Shown: one piece after another, positions 23,071 through 33,241 of the stretch | Layout: every line of letters begins with the position of its first letter | Position numbering within the stretch: the stretch's first letter is position 1 | DNA from: Acanthosepion esculentum | Taxonomy: Eukaryota > Mollusca > Cephalopoda > Sepiida > Sepiidae | Reading direction: 5' to 3' | Assembly: GCA_964036315.1 (NCBI GenBank) | Contig: OZ038500.1 | Location: 53,445,282 to 53,509,281 of the forward strand | Length of the DNA: 64,000 nt | Position numbers and translations under genes: made by a program | Notes under the pieces: model-generated | Seen by the model: only the letters and a program-made list of their open reading frames with translations | Told to the model about the DNA's origin: nothing | Database searches by the model: none

Positions 23071-23875
23071 CTAAATGAGAAAAGTAAATTTTTCACAATT
23101 AGTAGATGTATTCATTGACAGTAGAAGCAGATATTAAAAAAAAATTTTAAAAATCTCTAACTGCTTATTCAAAACTCAATTAATATGCAATATTACTAGT
23201 AGCCTTATTGTCAGCTTTAATTCCTAACCAATGAAAATCTTTAGAAACTACATTTTCGATAGTAAATGTTTATCTATTATACCTATAATAATTCTCTTCT
23301 CTTAATAACCCTTTCCTTAATTCCTGATTCATAGAAATCCCTTTCTTTCTTCCTGATTTTCAATGCATTTGTATTGTAGATGTTTATCTATTATAAATAT
23401 AATCATTTCAATCTGTGAGTAACATTTGCATTAATTCCTGATCATTGATTTCTCTATTTGAAATGTATTTCTATAATCTTGGATTAGTCAAAAAGCTTGT
23501 CCTGTATTTTTATTAGATAGAATTAGGGGCGTTAATTTTTAACTAACTTCATTCACTAAGATCACTTTTGGTTGTAATGTGACATCTGTTATGTCAACAT
23601 GCATTTTTTAATAAATTTTGTCCAAATCAGCATAGCGTTATTTCTTGATTCTAACATTGAAGTGACAAGACACTCACAGAATGTAATCTACCTAATGGAC
23701 TTGTGTAAATGGATGGCAGAACAGTGATTAGGAGAGATAGTAAAGAGACAAACTTTACTAAGTGCTACAAAGAACAGAAAATTTTTGAGAGCCAAAAAGG
23801 GACATGGCATATAGAACAACAATGACATGAGAAGAAAATTAACTATATTTATTTTACATTTATTTTACATTTACT
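23071..23875. other. TMEM67 intron, nothing recognised
   Basis: AT-rich sequence with no exon-like frame. The patch at 23280-23480 contains a loose internal duplication (TTTATCTATTATA at 23269 and 23386). Confidence 0.45.
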
Positions 23876-24045
23876 GTTTGTACTCAAATGTAAAAATGAT
23901 TTGTGCACTTCATGGAGAAGGTACTGTTAAAGATCAAAGAAGTCAAGAGTGGTTTGCAAAGTTTGCTAGAAACATCTTACTCAACTGATTGGAAAACCAG
24001 TTGAAGTTGATAGTGATCAAATTGGACTTGTTGTTTGTGCAGTTC
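23876..24045 (+). pseudogene. mariner-type transposase, N-terminal relic
   Basis: Plus-strand reading gives ALHGEGTVKDQRSQEWFAKF, followed after a stop by ENQLKL. This order is typical of the mariner helix-turn-helix region (GEGTV...WFxKF, then the PVEVD block). Only about 50 codons remain. It abuts a LINE tail fragment, which may have inserted into it. Confidence 0.6.
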
Positions 24046-24250
24046 TCTCTCCCTGCCTCTTAATTTCTAGTTAACTTTGATCTTCAAAAACTTAAATGTC
24101 AATCATTATCTTCTGTCTTCTTAATTCCTGTTCTTTTATTGTTCCCTCTCCTTAATAATGTTTTTCTTTTTCTCATATTCTTTCACACTCAGTAACCCCT
24201 TGCATCTTAGCAGCTTTATTGCCTTACTTAGGGTGAAATGATTAAAAAAA
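24046..24250 (+). mobile_element. LINE 3'-tail fragment
   Basis: Contains GATCTTCAAAAACTTAAATG and the family 3' tail (CCCCTTGCATCTTAGCAGCT, then CCTTACTTAGGGTGAAATGA and an A-rich end). Same family as 8320, 46200 and 60668. Confidence 0.7.
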
Positions 24251-25312
<1,062 letters not shown>

Positions 25313-26327
25313 TTTTTGTTCTTCTCAGCTATCCACTGATATTTTACTTAGATCTTATATTGTATATTGGAGTCACCTGCTGGTTGTCTACAATCATCAG
25401 CTTGAATGCATGTGTTGTTTCAGGGCATTTCTCAAAACCACTTTGCTGTATAGGTTGTGCCAACAAAGAGCCAGGTGGGTCTGTCTGATACACAACTTGT
25501 ATGACAGAGTAAGAGTCAGGAAATGATAAAGAGAATGGGTAAGTGAATGGCAAAATGGAAAAAAATCCTGTGTGTTGTGTTTCATCCTTTAAAAGGATTT
25601 TTTCAGATTAAGTAATATTTTTATTGCTGGAATCATATGTGTAGTGGGAGGAAATGAAATATAACAAACACTGGTCATAATTATACATTAATTTTTAATT
25701 TCTGGCATCTGATGTGTGAAGATGCACAATCTAGCTGACCTCATTAGCTTTCTACCACATTGGCTTTTATCATTATTATTTTTAAATAGAGATAAATGCA
25801 AAATAAAAGCTTAAATAAAAGAAAAAAAACAAAGTTTTGAATTAGAATTGAAAGGAGACTTGAGGTTATTTACCAAGATGATAATCAGAAAGTGATGTAT
25901 ATTGAGAGATGTCTATATATCTGCCAAGGTTTTGTGTTTGAATGATTAAGGTTGTACTTGACATCTTCCATCTTTAAATGATAATGTGAAGAGAGAACAT
26001 ACCACTTCAGGTCAGATCTTCAATTTTAGGTCCCTCTCTAGTAAACTACTTTATTTTTTTTTTATTCTGGCTGGGCTTCATCTTCCAGATTATACATACT
26101 TCTAGCAAATCCTAGGCTATTCTTCATGTATGTACCTGGATATAAAAGCATTAATAATTTAAATAAAATCTATGTAGACATTTTTAGAAGATATTTCATT
26201 TTAATGTTTTTAGTAAAAAAAAAAGAAAAGAAAAAACAAAAAACACAATCAGATACGTTTTACTCAGAAAATTCACATTAACTCACTGATCATGATTTAA
26301 TGAGTGAATAAAAAAAATCCTACATAC
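25313..26327. other. TMEM67 intron, one coding-like patch
   Basis: At 25360-25560 the sequence is less AT-rich. The minus strand reads VVYQTDPPGSLLAQP and CPETTHAFKLMIVDNQQV, which looks protein-like but matches no family I can name. It is probably a repeat fragment. The rest is unassigned. Confidence 0.35.
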
Positions 26328-26488
26328 CAATCATCAACAGCATACCGCCTTTGAGCCAGAGTACTAAGGGATCGAAATAGTTGGCAGGCCTGATTCATGT
26401 TTTTTTGTCTACGCCCTTCATAATTGTAATACAACAGGACACACATATTACCCAGAGTTTGACATGCCTTTTGACGACTAAGAGTAAC
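26328..26488 (-). CDS. TMEM67: TMEM67 exon (ACQTLGNMC)
   Basis: 161 nt, phase 0 in and 2 nt out. Reads VTLSRQKACQTLGNMCVLL, matching human NLTSCQALGNMCVMN. It continues NQACQLFRSL (human DACGLFQFI) and ends VDD plus a split Trp codon completed by the next exon, giving DDWPQNMPWLYY. The acceptor has a long poly-T tract ending TTTCAG; the donor is TG|GTATGT. Confidence 0.94.
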
Positions 26489-26683
26489 CTGAAAAAAAAA
26501 AAAAAGATCAGGGCCCTCTTTTTCAAATATTTTCAAATTCCAGGAGAAATATCCAAAGAGATGGGTAATAATGATAAATAAGGAAAATATAATGTGTTTA
26601 ACAATTATTTTCATCACTTGTTGTTTACAATAATACATCGGCAAAGTTTAACATACATACCTGAAAAAAAAAGGGTGTATTAA

Positions 26684-27646
26684 AGAGACAATTTTTCTCT
26701 TGACACTGTTATTACTCTGTACTCCTGCAACAATTTTTATTGTTTTTAAAAGTTATTTTTAGAATTTTAATAAAACTCAAACATATGAAACTGAATTTAT
26801 ACATTCTCTTTTTTTCTCAAAAATTGACAGCAAAAGAATTAAATGCTATTCTTGTAAATAAACAGTTTAATAAGTAATGTTTAACATTTTTGTTGTCAAA
26901 CATAAAGAAAAAACATATGAATCCAAATGCTCATAACCATTTTCTAGTAAATTTATGTAGCAAGAACTAATGAAAAAAAATGCCTGGAAAATGCATTAAT
27001 TAAAAATTTATAATTGTAGTCTTGTGTTTATTGAAATGTACTTGTTCACAGACATTTTTATAAATTTATTGTTAGGGGATGCTAACTTACTCTTCCCTAT
27101 AAAAAACAATAACTCAATATACAATTGAGTTACTTCCCTTGTCCACTAGTTGGAGCAGGCACTTCTGAATTATACGTGGTGACAAGCATGTGGAATTCAT
27201 GGTTTAAATCCAAACTAACCCTTACTGTTCTCAGGCAGTAAATGAATAAAAGTTATTTTATTATGTGTTAAAATACACTTGTGTTTTATTTTCATTCGTT
27301 TTTGTTCATCCCAACAACCTGGGATATAACATTTATGAACAAAAAACATTTCTCTTCATAGTTATTTCTTTATAATATGGTAAATAATAATAAATTATAA
27401 ATAATAATAATAAATAATATTGTAGATGGTTTGCAAATTTTTTATAAACTATAAATATAAAATTATTCTTGTAAATCAACAATCTAGTAAAATAATGTTT
27501 AATTGTTTTGTTAATTCTTGGAAAAAAAAGATTGCATAAATCTAGTTTCATATGTTTGGGTTTTGTTAAAATTCTAAAAATAGCTTTTGAAAACAAAAAT
27601 TGCTGACGGAGTATACATTGATAGCAATGTCAAGAGAAAACCGTCC
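26684..27646. mobile_element. Foldback element with TTAA target site
   Basis: Flanked by TTAA on both sides (26680-26683 and 27647-27650). Inverted arms of about 170-200 bp share TTTTCTCTTGACA, TTATTTTTAGAATTTTAA, CAAACATATGAAACT and TTACAAGAATAAT-type blocks. TTAA duplication is typical of piggyBac-type elements (family knowledge), but no transposase is present. The centre (about 27071-27330) contains a separate segment with a TATAAAA motif and a GGTTTAAATCC B-box-like motif, possibly a nested insertion. One more arm lies alone at 51985-52200. Confidence 0.6.
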
Positions 27647-28322
27647 TTAATACATCATTATTTTTTGCAGGTACATATTGCCAATACATCCATGTTACTC
27701 ATAATCTGCTTAAACATGCCAGTATTATCGAGAGGCATCAATGCAAAATAAAACACTTTAAGTCACTTATTGATATCTACTAGTTCAACTTAGTACAACA
27801 TAAAGTCACATTTTAAACATTGGTGTTGGAAAATTATCATACTGAGGAGAGATTTCTACTTTGAAACTTAACATTTGAAATCCTGGTTTTTAATACATGA
27901 TGAGCCTTTTTTCTTTTTGTTCTTAATAACTTTGTATGAATGAATGTTAATTTAAACTTCCCAGTGCCTTTCATATACATAGTTGTAAATTAAAAACAGT
28001 TTCAACTGATTTTTACTTTAAGTTGCTTTTAATAGGAAATTTGAGTTTGGTGATGGGTATTGACATCATTCATATTTTTTGTAGTCCTTTTTGTTTTGTT
28101 TATCTCAGGATATTCAAATTTGAAAATCTTGTAAAACCCTACAAGATCCAAGTTGAAAACTACTGACTTGGAATGATAATGAAAAATAATATGCTTATTT
28201 TCAATTTTTCTTGTTTGAACCTCACCTAATAAATTAATTCTGGTAAGTCCCAACAGACCTACTCATAAAATTATTCTGAAAACAAATGATGAGGTTAATA
28301 GTTGAAAAATGTTATTACATAC

Positions 28323-28388
28323 TTTACATTGGCCATAGGCTTTTGGAAGATTATTTTTAAGGAAATTCGACTCAGGAGATTCTCCATT
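28323..28388 (-). CDS. TMEM67: TMEM67 small exon (SNFLKNNLPKAYGQCK)
   Basis: 66 nt, phase 0 both sides. Reads NGESPESNFLKNNLPKAYGQ then CK. It aligns with the human segment with SEWFAKYL and ACW just before the CQALGNMC block. Acceptor CTTTTCAG, donor AAA|GTATGT. Supported by position, phase and the Phe-x-Lys and Cys placement. Confidence 0.82.
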
Positions 28389-28579
28389 CTGAAAAGAAAA
28401 AAAAAGAAAAAATACTTGTTTCTTTATTAAAACTGGAAAGTACAAAAAATATAACTGTCAGTGTCATCCTTACGTGAGAATAAAAACAAATCTGCCAGTT
28501 TTGACTAATATTTCTTTCATCTTAATTTGAAAACAGTTGTAGAGAATGTAAGTTTAAACACTTAAATTTGCTAGCTATA

Positions 28580-28685
28580 AAGCTCTTCTAGCTCAATCAG
28601 TAAGAGCAGTTGTCATAATGAGATAGGCTTCCCCAGGTAAAAGGGAGGCGAATTTGAGTCTCACTGAAAGACTATTTCTAATATA
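28580..28685 (+). repeat. tRNA-derived SINE-like repeat, copy 1
   Basis: AGCTCTTCTAGCTCAATCAG then TAAGAGCA is A-box-like and GAATTTGAGTCTCAC is B-box-like. A second copy at 37830-37930 shares GAGATAGGC/AAGATAGGC, CCAGG.AAAA and TTAAGTCTCCCC. It is not a functional tRNA: no cloverleaf with proper acceptor stem could be drawn. Confidence 0.55.
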
Positions 28686-29038
28686 TATTATTTATTAATG
28701 GCCATAGAAGGAACCATAGTAGTTGCAATGAAAAGCAACTAAACATATATGAAAGAAATACTAGTCACAAATTGATAATAGTTGCCAATACTTTACCTAA
28801 TAATAAAATTCAAGATAATATTCTTCCTTATTTATTAATTGCCACAGAATGATAGTTTAAATAGCTACAATGAAAAGCAACTAAATTTAAGATGAAAGAA
28901 ATATTAGTCACAAATTAATAATGATTGACAATGCTAATAAAAATTCCAAGATATATTCTTACCACCATTCATGTTTAAAATTGATATTTTGAATTCTGAT
29001 TCTTTAAGAATTATACAGAAACAGATTTAATATTCCTA
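28686..29038. repeat. Imperfect tandem duplication (~135 bp)
   Basis: Two similar units: 28695-28800 and 28832-28935 share TTATTAAT.GCCA.AGAA, TACAATGAAAAGCAACTAAA-like and AGTCACAAATT.ATAAT blocks. Non-coding. Confidence 0.5.
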
Positions 29039-29042
29039 CACC

Positions 29043-29366
29043 TGTTGGAGTTAACTCCTCCTTAACGCCATCAAACAAACAAACACACACACACACACAC
29101 ACACACGTACATATGAACATTCATCAAAATACAAACTCTTCACTTTCACGCACAAACACAAATGTTGATGTCTTTGCTCATTGTAAATTTTGTTGTTTAA
29201 TACATATACCTGTTTGTATATATATATATCATTCTTGTTTGTTTTCTTTACATATCTTTAGTTGGACTCAACTTGATTCCGCAATATTCTTGTAGTGGAC
29301 TCTCTTCTATCAAAAGTTACACACGTGTTCCTAATTTAACAACACATAAACCCACTGTCCACGACA
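29043..29366 (+). repeat. Left LTR (internally deleted) of the 29-31 kb element
   Basis: Shares GAGTTAACTCCTCCTTAA, CATTCATCAAAATACAAACT, GTAAATTTTGTTGTTTAATA and CTTTACATATCTTT with 30344-30772. A (CA)n run at 29079-29106 replaces the promoter-containing part. Confidence 0.72.
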
Positions 29367-30343
29367 TAGATTAGTGACCCTCCGAAGTGATATTTTTTTT
29401 ACTCCTGATAATGGAAACACAAGACTGTATATACATACAAACCCACATTTACACACACTTTCCAAATGAGAGCCAGTCAGGAAAAACATTGATAAACCTC
29501 TTTTTCCTATCCTACTATGCATGCCAGACACTATTAACCAAAAAAACATTTTTACAGCAACAAAATTTGTGATTAGATCATATGAAAGTGCAAAATCACA
29601 AAATTTTAATTCACTACAACATGTCTATACAAAACACATTTCTCTGGCGCGGCAAACAGAATTTTTCTACGACACGTGGGAAACCAGAGAAGCCTTAATC
29701 GCCACTAGAATGACTACTACAATGGAAAGGTTCAGCAGGCAACAATACAACGCTCCTTTTCCCCACTGGTCTATTTGATTGAGCCTTTCTTTCTCTCGCT
29801 GACATTTGACCCAATTTCACCCGGCAGGCATGCTTACCAAATGGAAAATGGAACACTATTTCCTACTAATCAACACTCTCTTCTTCTGGACTGAAATAGG
29901 TAAAGTGTGACATACCCCAGGCAACTTGCCATCTTTCAACGATGCAAATGTGAACACCCTAAGAATTTGCAAGTAACATATTCAATCGACAATAATAGCA
30001 AATATATGAAAATATATATTCAACACAATCAGCTCAACTTTGCTACAACACTGCTTCTACACATTTTCCAGAGTGCGGCACATTCAACACAAATATTACT
30101 AATAGCATTCTGATGAGACACAACATTAATTCACACATACAATGTAATTTTTCAAGAGCATGCTACATTCAACTCGAATAACCACAGCACCCAGATGAAA
30201 GAACATGAGCAGATTTCATCGAAACGTTTTAACACGCATCTCTACTGACACCTTTTCTTTTCAGTTCACAAGAACAATATTCAAAACTTCCATGTACTTT
30301 TCATATATCCAGAAAATATTTCCTGTCTATCTGGAGGGGGTAT

Positions 30344-30772
30344 TGTCAGAGTTAACTCCTCCTTAATTGTCTAAATTGTTCACTAGGGCACACTCTCCCT
30401 ACACTATAAATACTGGGCGATTTCTTGCCTCGTTCTCTTTTTACTTTGCATTTCAGCAGACACATTTAAAAAATGTGATCTCTCACAAAGATTTGCATTG
30501 TGCCCACTTGTGGGAAAACACCATCAAACGCACACACAGACACACATACACGTATGTACAAACATTCATCAAAATACAAACTCAAATGCTGATGTCTTTG
30601 CCCATTGTAAATTTTGTTGTTTAATACATATACTTGTTTGAATATATATATATCGGTCTTTGTTTTCTTTACATATCTTTGGTTGGACTCAACTTGATTC
30701 TGCCATATTCTTGTATCAGGAGTTACACACATGTTCCTAATTTAACAACACGTAAACCCACGGTCCGCTACA
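30344..30772 (+). repeat. Right LTR of the 29-31 kb element
   Basis: 429 bp, preceded by the polypurine tract GGAGGGGG. Contains a TATA-like CTATAAATACTGGG near 30401-30416 that is missing from the left copy. Confidence 0.72.
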
Positions 30773-30988
30773 CACCAACAGACTTTCTCATAAGTTAACA
30801 CAAATCATATACAGGTAGACAAAACTATTTTTACCTTTTGCTTTCATAACAAACAACAATTATGTACAAGAGGCACCTCATCATAGAGCAATAATTAAGA
30901 AGTAAGTCTTGAAGACTCACATGTTGTAGTGAATTTGGTCCTAACTGGGAAAAACACAGTTGTGATTTTGATGCATACTAATCTGAGT

Positions 30989-31565
30989 CAGGGCCAGTGT
31001 GTACTACCTCTGTAAGCCTGATTGGGGACCTCGGGCAATGCTTTGTAACCCATGCTATCTATCAACATTTGCTATTTTCAACCTACATATATATACATTA
31101 CAAATTAAACTAAGCACATCTATTAAAGGATGAAACATTTTGAGTTGTTTTTTTTTTATCTAAATCTATAAATTTGTTTTGTTCGTGCAAAAAAGTTTTG
31201 AAAAAACACTAATATATAATTCTTTATTTTTTATGCATAAAGTTGAATGTGTTAAAATTATTCAATTTTTTCACAAGAAAAATCTCAAGTTGATGTTAAA
31301 AATTGGCATAAAACATTGATTTATTTAAGATGGAATGATCTCATGACATGCCTCTAATTTGTATTTAGATATATTGTATTTATTTTCAATTTTTCTAGTT
31401 GAATTGTTCATCTATATTGCATATGATACATTATTGTACATAATTAGGTTACAATAAAATTTGTATTTTATATGAATACTACCTTATAAAAATTGAGATG
31501 TAGTAGAGGAGGGAGGTATGTCATAGATTGCGGGGGGGGGGCACAAGACCCTCGCAACAGCCCTG
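30989..31565. mobile_element. hAT-like non-autonomous DNA element
   Basis: Ends CAGGGCCAGTG and CAACAGCCCTG form a short terminal inverted repeat (CAGGGC). The flanking 8-mers ATCTGAGT and AACTAAGT match at 6 of 8 positions, consistent with an old 8-bp target duplication as made by hAT transposases (family knowledge). The interior is 577 bp of AT-rich sequence with a G run at 31531-31541 and no transposase. Confidence 0.5.
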
Positions 31566-31941
31566 AACTAAGTAAATAAGTAAGTGTATATCAGTATCTG
31601 CTATGTTAGTAAAACTATTGCTATGGTAAGCAAATCACCAACTATTACCTTGGCACGTAAGCTAATATGCAATTTGATAGTATGAGGTGTTAAATTCACT
31701 TTGGGTGTTCAATCCTTATGATCTTGTATTGTACTAAGCTAAATTTAGTAAACAGGAACAGAATAATATGATAGTGTAGTGAGTTTGATACTCACTAGGT
31801 GGCACCACTACTATGACCCTGTGCAAGATGAAGCTAAGCTTAATAGCCATTTTTAAGCTTACAGTTAATTTACAATGTAAGATCCCCTTATCTAATCAAC
31901 TATCTTAAACAGCATCAATGTGTGGCCTTGTATCAGACTAT
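31566..31941 (+). repeat. Mixed SINE-like fragments
   Basis: The block TAGTGAGTTTGATACTCACT (31776-31795) is B-box-like and matches 11042-11055. A related reversed-looking block is at 31685-31715. Otherwise unassigned. Confidence 0.4.
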
Positions 31942-32190
31942 GCATGGGCATGTGGCCAAGTGGTTAGAACGTTCGCATTCTGACCATGAGACCCTGGTTC
32001 AAATCTCACTATGGTCGATTTGTCAGTAAGGAGACTTCCTGATGTTATCGGACTGGAGGGGTCAATCCCAGCATGCTGCACCTTTGGAAAGTGCCTGAAA
32101 ACTATACTATGGGTTGACCCAAGCCTTGTGAGTGAAATTGGGTAGACGGAACCCTTGGGGGCCGTCAATAGCTGTGCAATATTTAATATA
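31942..32190 (+). repeat. tRNA-derived SINE, well preserved head
   Basis: The head has GTGGCCAAGTGGTTAGAACG (A box) and CCTGGTTCAAATCTC (B box) with tRNA-like spacing. The body has a GAGTGAAATTGGGTAGACGG block near 32130, a kind of body described for cephalopod SINEs as far as I recall. It ends in an AT-rich tail. The best preserved SINE in the window. Confidence 0.72.
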
Positions 32191-32439
32191 TACCTATTTG
32201 TAAACTTCAAAATTCTTTCTCATTTAATATACTTTTTAATAAGTTATAAAGTCTAATTCACTGTAAAATTCCATTTTACTTAAGTGGCTATGCTGATGAT
32301 ATTAATACAAATAGTGTAAACTCCTAGTTTATAAAAATGTATACAGAGGTGAATAAGAAAAAGTACAACTTATGAAGGCCAAAGGCAGTGGAGAACTTGG
32401 AGAGGGGCATTAACAGGAGATAACTGATAACTGACATCC

Positions 32440-32650
32440 ATTAAACATGGCACGTGAAACTAGAACAGTCTACCCCTAGTGAGCGAAATAAAGGGTTCAG
32501 TTCGACATTCCAACCACCTGAAGAAGGCCAGAGCGTACAACAGCCAAAATGTTGTAATAAATATGGTGACAAAGATGAGGACAATAGTCCGAATAATGTA
32601 AATAGTGTACATAATACCTCGTCTCAGAAACATAGACAGATAATGTATTG
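32440..32650 (+). repeat. Possible Penelope-like element 3' remnant
   Basis: CACCTGAAGAAGGCCAGAGC then CCAAAATGTTGTAATAAAT follows the usual layout of Penelope-like element 3' regions (GAAGAAGGCC...GAAAYGTTGTAATAAA). A short AT-rich repeat pair follows at 32687-32750 (a 34-bp tandem copy). Confidence 0.45.
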
Positions 32651-32776
32651 GTAATACATTTTTTTTTCTGAAATTTGTTCTCTTTTCACAATGCAAAAAT
32701 AAAAATGAAATTAACTTCACAATGCAAAAATAAAAATGAAATTAACTTCACATCCAGCTTCAAATGATCTACTTAC

Positions 32777-32836
32777 CACTAATTGTATAGTAAATACTGG
32801 GTTACTCAAGATTTCTGCTACACATGTATTATATGC
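32777..32836 (-). CDS. TMEM67: TMEM67 small exon (AYNTCVAEILSNP)
   Basis: 60 nt, phase 0 both sides. Reads AYNTCVAEILSNPVFTIQLV. It fits the human position of GGLCFSSTGNFPLRR between the CACSEP block and the SEWFAKYL block. Acceptor CAATTTCAG, donor GTG|GTAAGT. Sequence similarity alone is weak; splice sites, phase and order carry the call. Confidence 0.75.
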
Positions 32837-33024
32837 CTGAAATTGAAGAAAGATATTACAATGAAATCTGGGAATCAGGGTACAAAATTTTATTAAAGCT
32901 TTAAGAACAAACATTTTAAAAATATACAACAAAGGGAAGGAAGAGCCAGAATACTGTTTGTAATTTATAGTATTGATTCTCTGGTAGTAATCCCCCCACC
33001 ACCACTTTTTTTAGTCATTGTGCA

Positions 33025-33186
33025 TGTTGCATTCAGAGTGATCTCCCCTACACCGGGAGGAAGTGGAGAGAGGAGGAGAAAAGGGACTTCCGGGACGGTG
33101 AGGGTAGCCATCTGGGACACGGACAGTTTCTGTTATAATAAAAGTGCAAAAAACCCACATTCCGCTGTCTTCGTCTATTTTCTTCA
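33025..33186 (+). repeat. 5' LTR
   Basis: 162 bp. Contains GTTATAATAAAAGTGC near 33131-33147, which holds a TATA-like box and an AATAAA-type polyadenylation signal in one short stretch. Confidence 0.95.
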
Positions 33187-33241
33187 ACTGGCGACGAAGT
33201 AACAAGAACCATACAACAACAACATAAAGAAAAACAAAAAA

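Larger units (their letters stand above)
29043..30772 (+). mobile_element. Non-autonomous LTR retrotransposon (TRIM/LARD-like)
   Basis: Two direct LTR-like repeats (29043-29366 and 30344-30772) begin TGTTGGAGTTAACTCC or TGTCAGAGTTAACTCC and end ACA. They flank a 977-bp interior without RT, protease or integrase. The target duplication CACC sits at 29039-29042 and 30773-30776. Directly after the left LTR, GTGACCCTCCGAAGTGAT resembles the region after the primer site of many gypsy-type elements. Directly before the right LTR is a polypurine tract (GGAGGGGG). The left LTR lacks about 120 bp present in the right one. An open frame at 29521-29778 could be a gag remnant but has no motif. Confidence 0.72.

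Noticed and set aside
27071..27330. Solo LTR
   Set aside because: TG...CA-type ends but no target duplication and no second copy; kept only as a low-interest observation.
28580..28685. Possible tRNA gene
   Set aside because: Repeated at 37830-37930 with mutations and without a proper cloverleaf; SINE-like.
31942..32015. Possible tRNA gene
   Set aside because: A and B boxes are present, but it runs into a SINE body and the acceptor-stem halves do not pair convincingly; treated as a SINE head.
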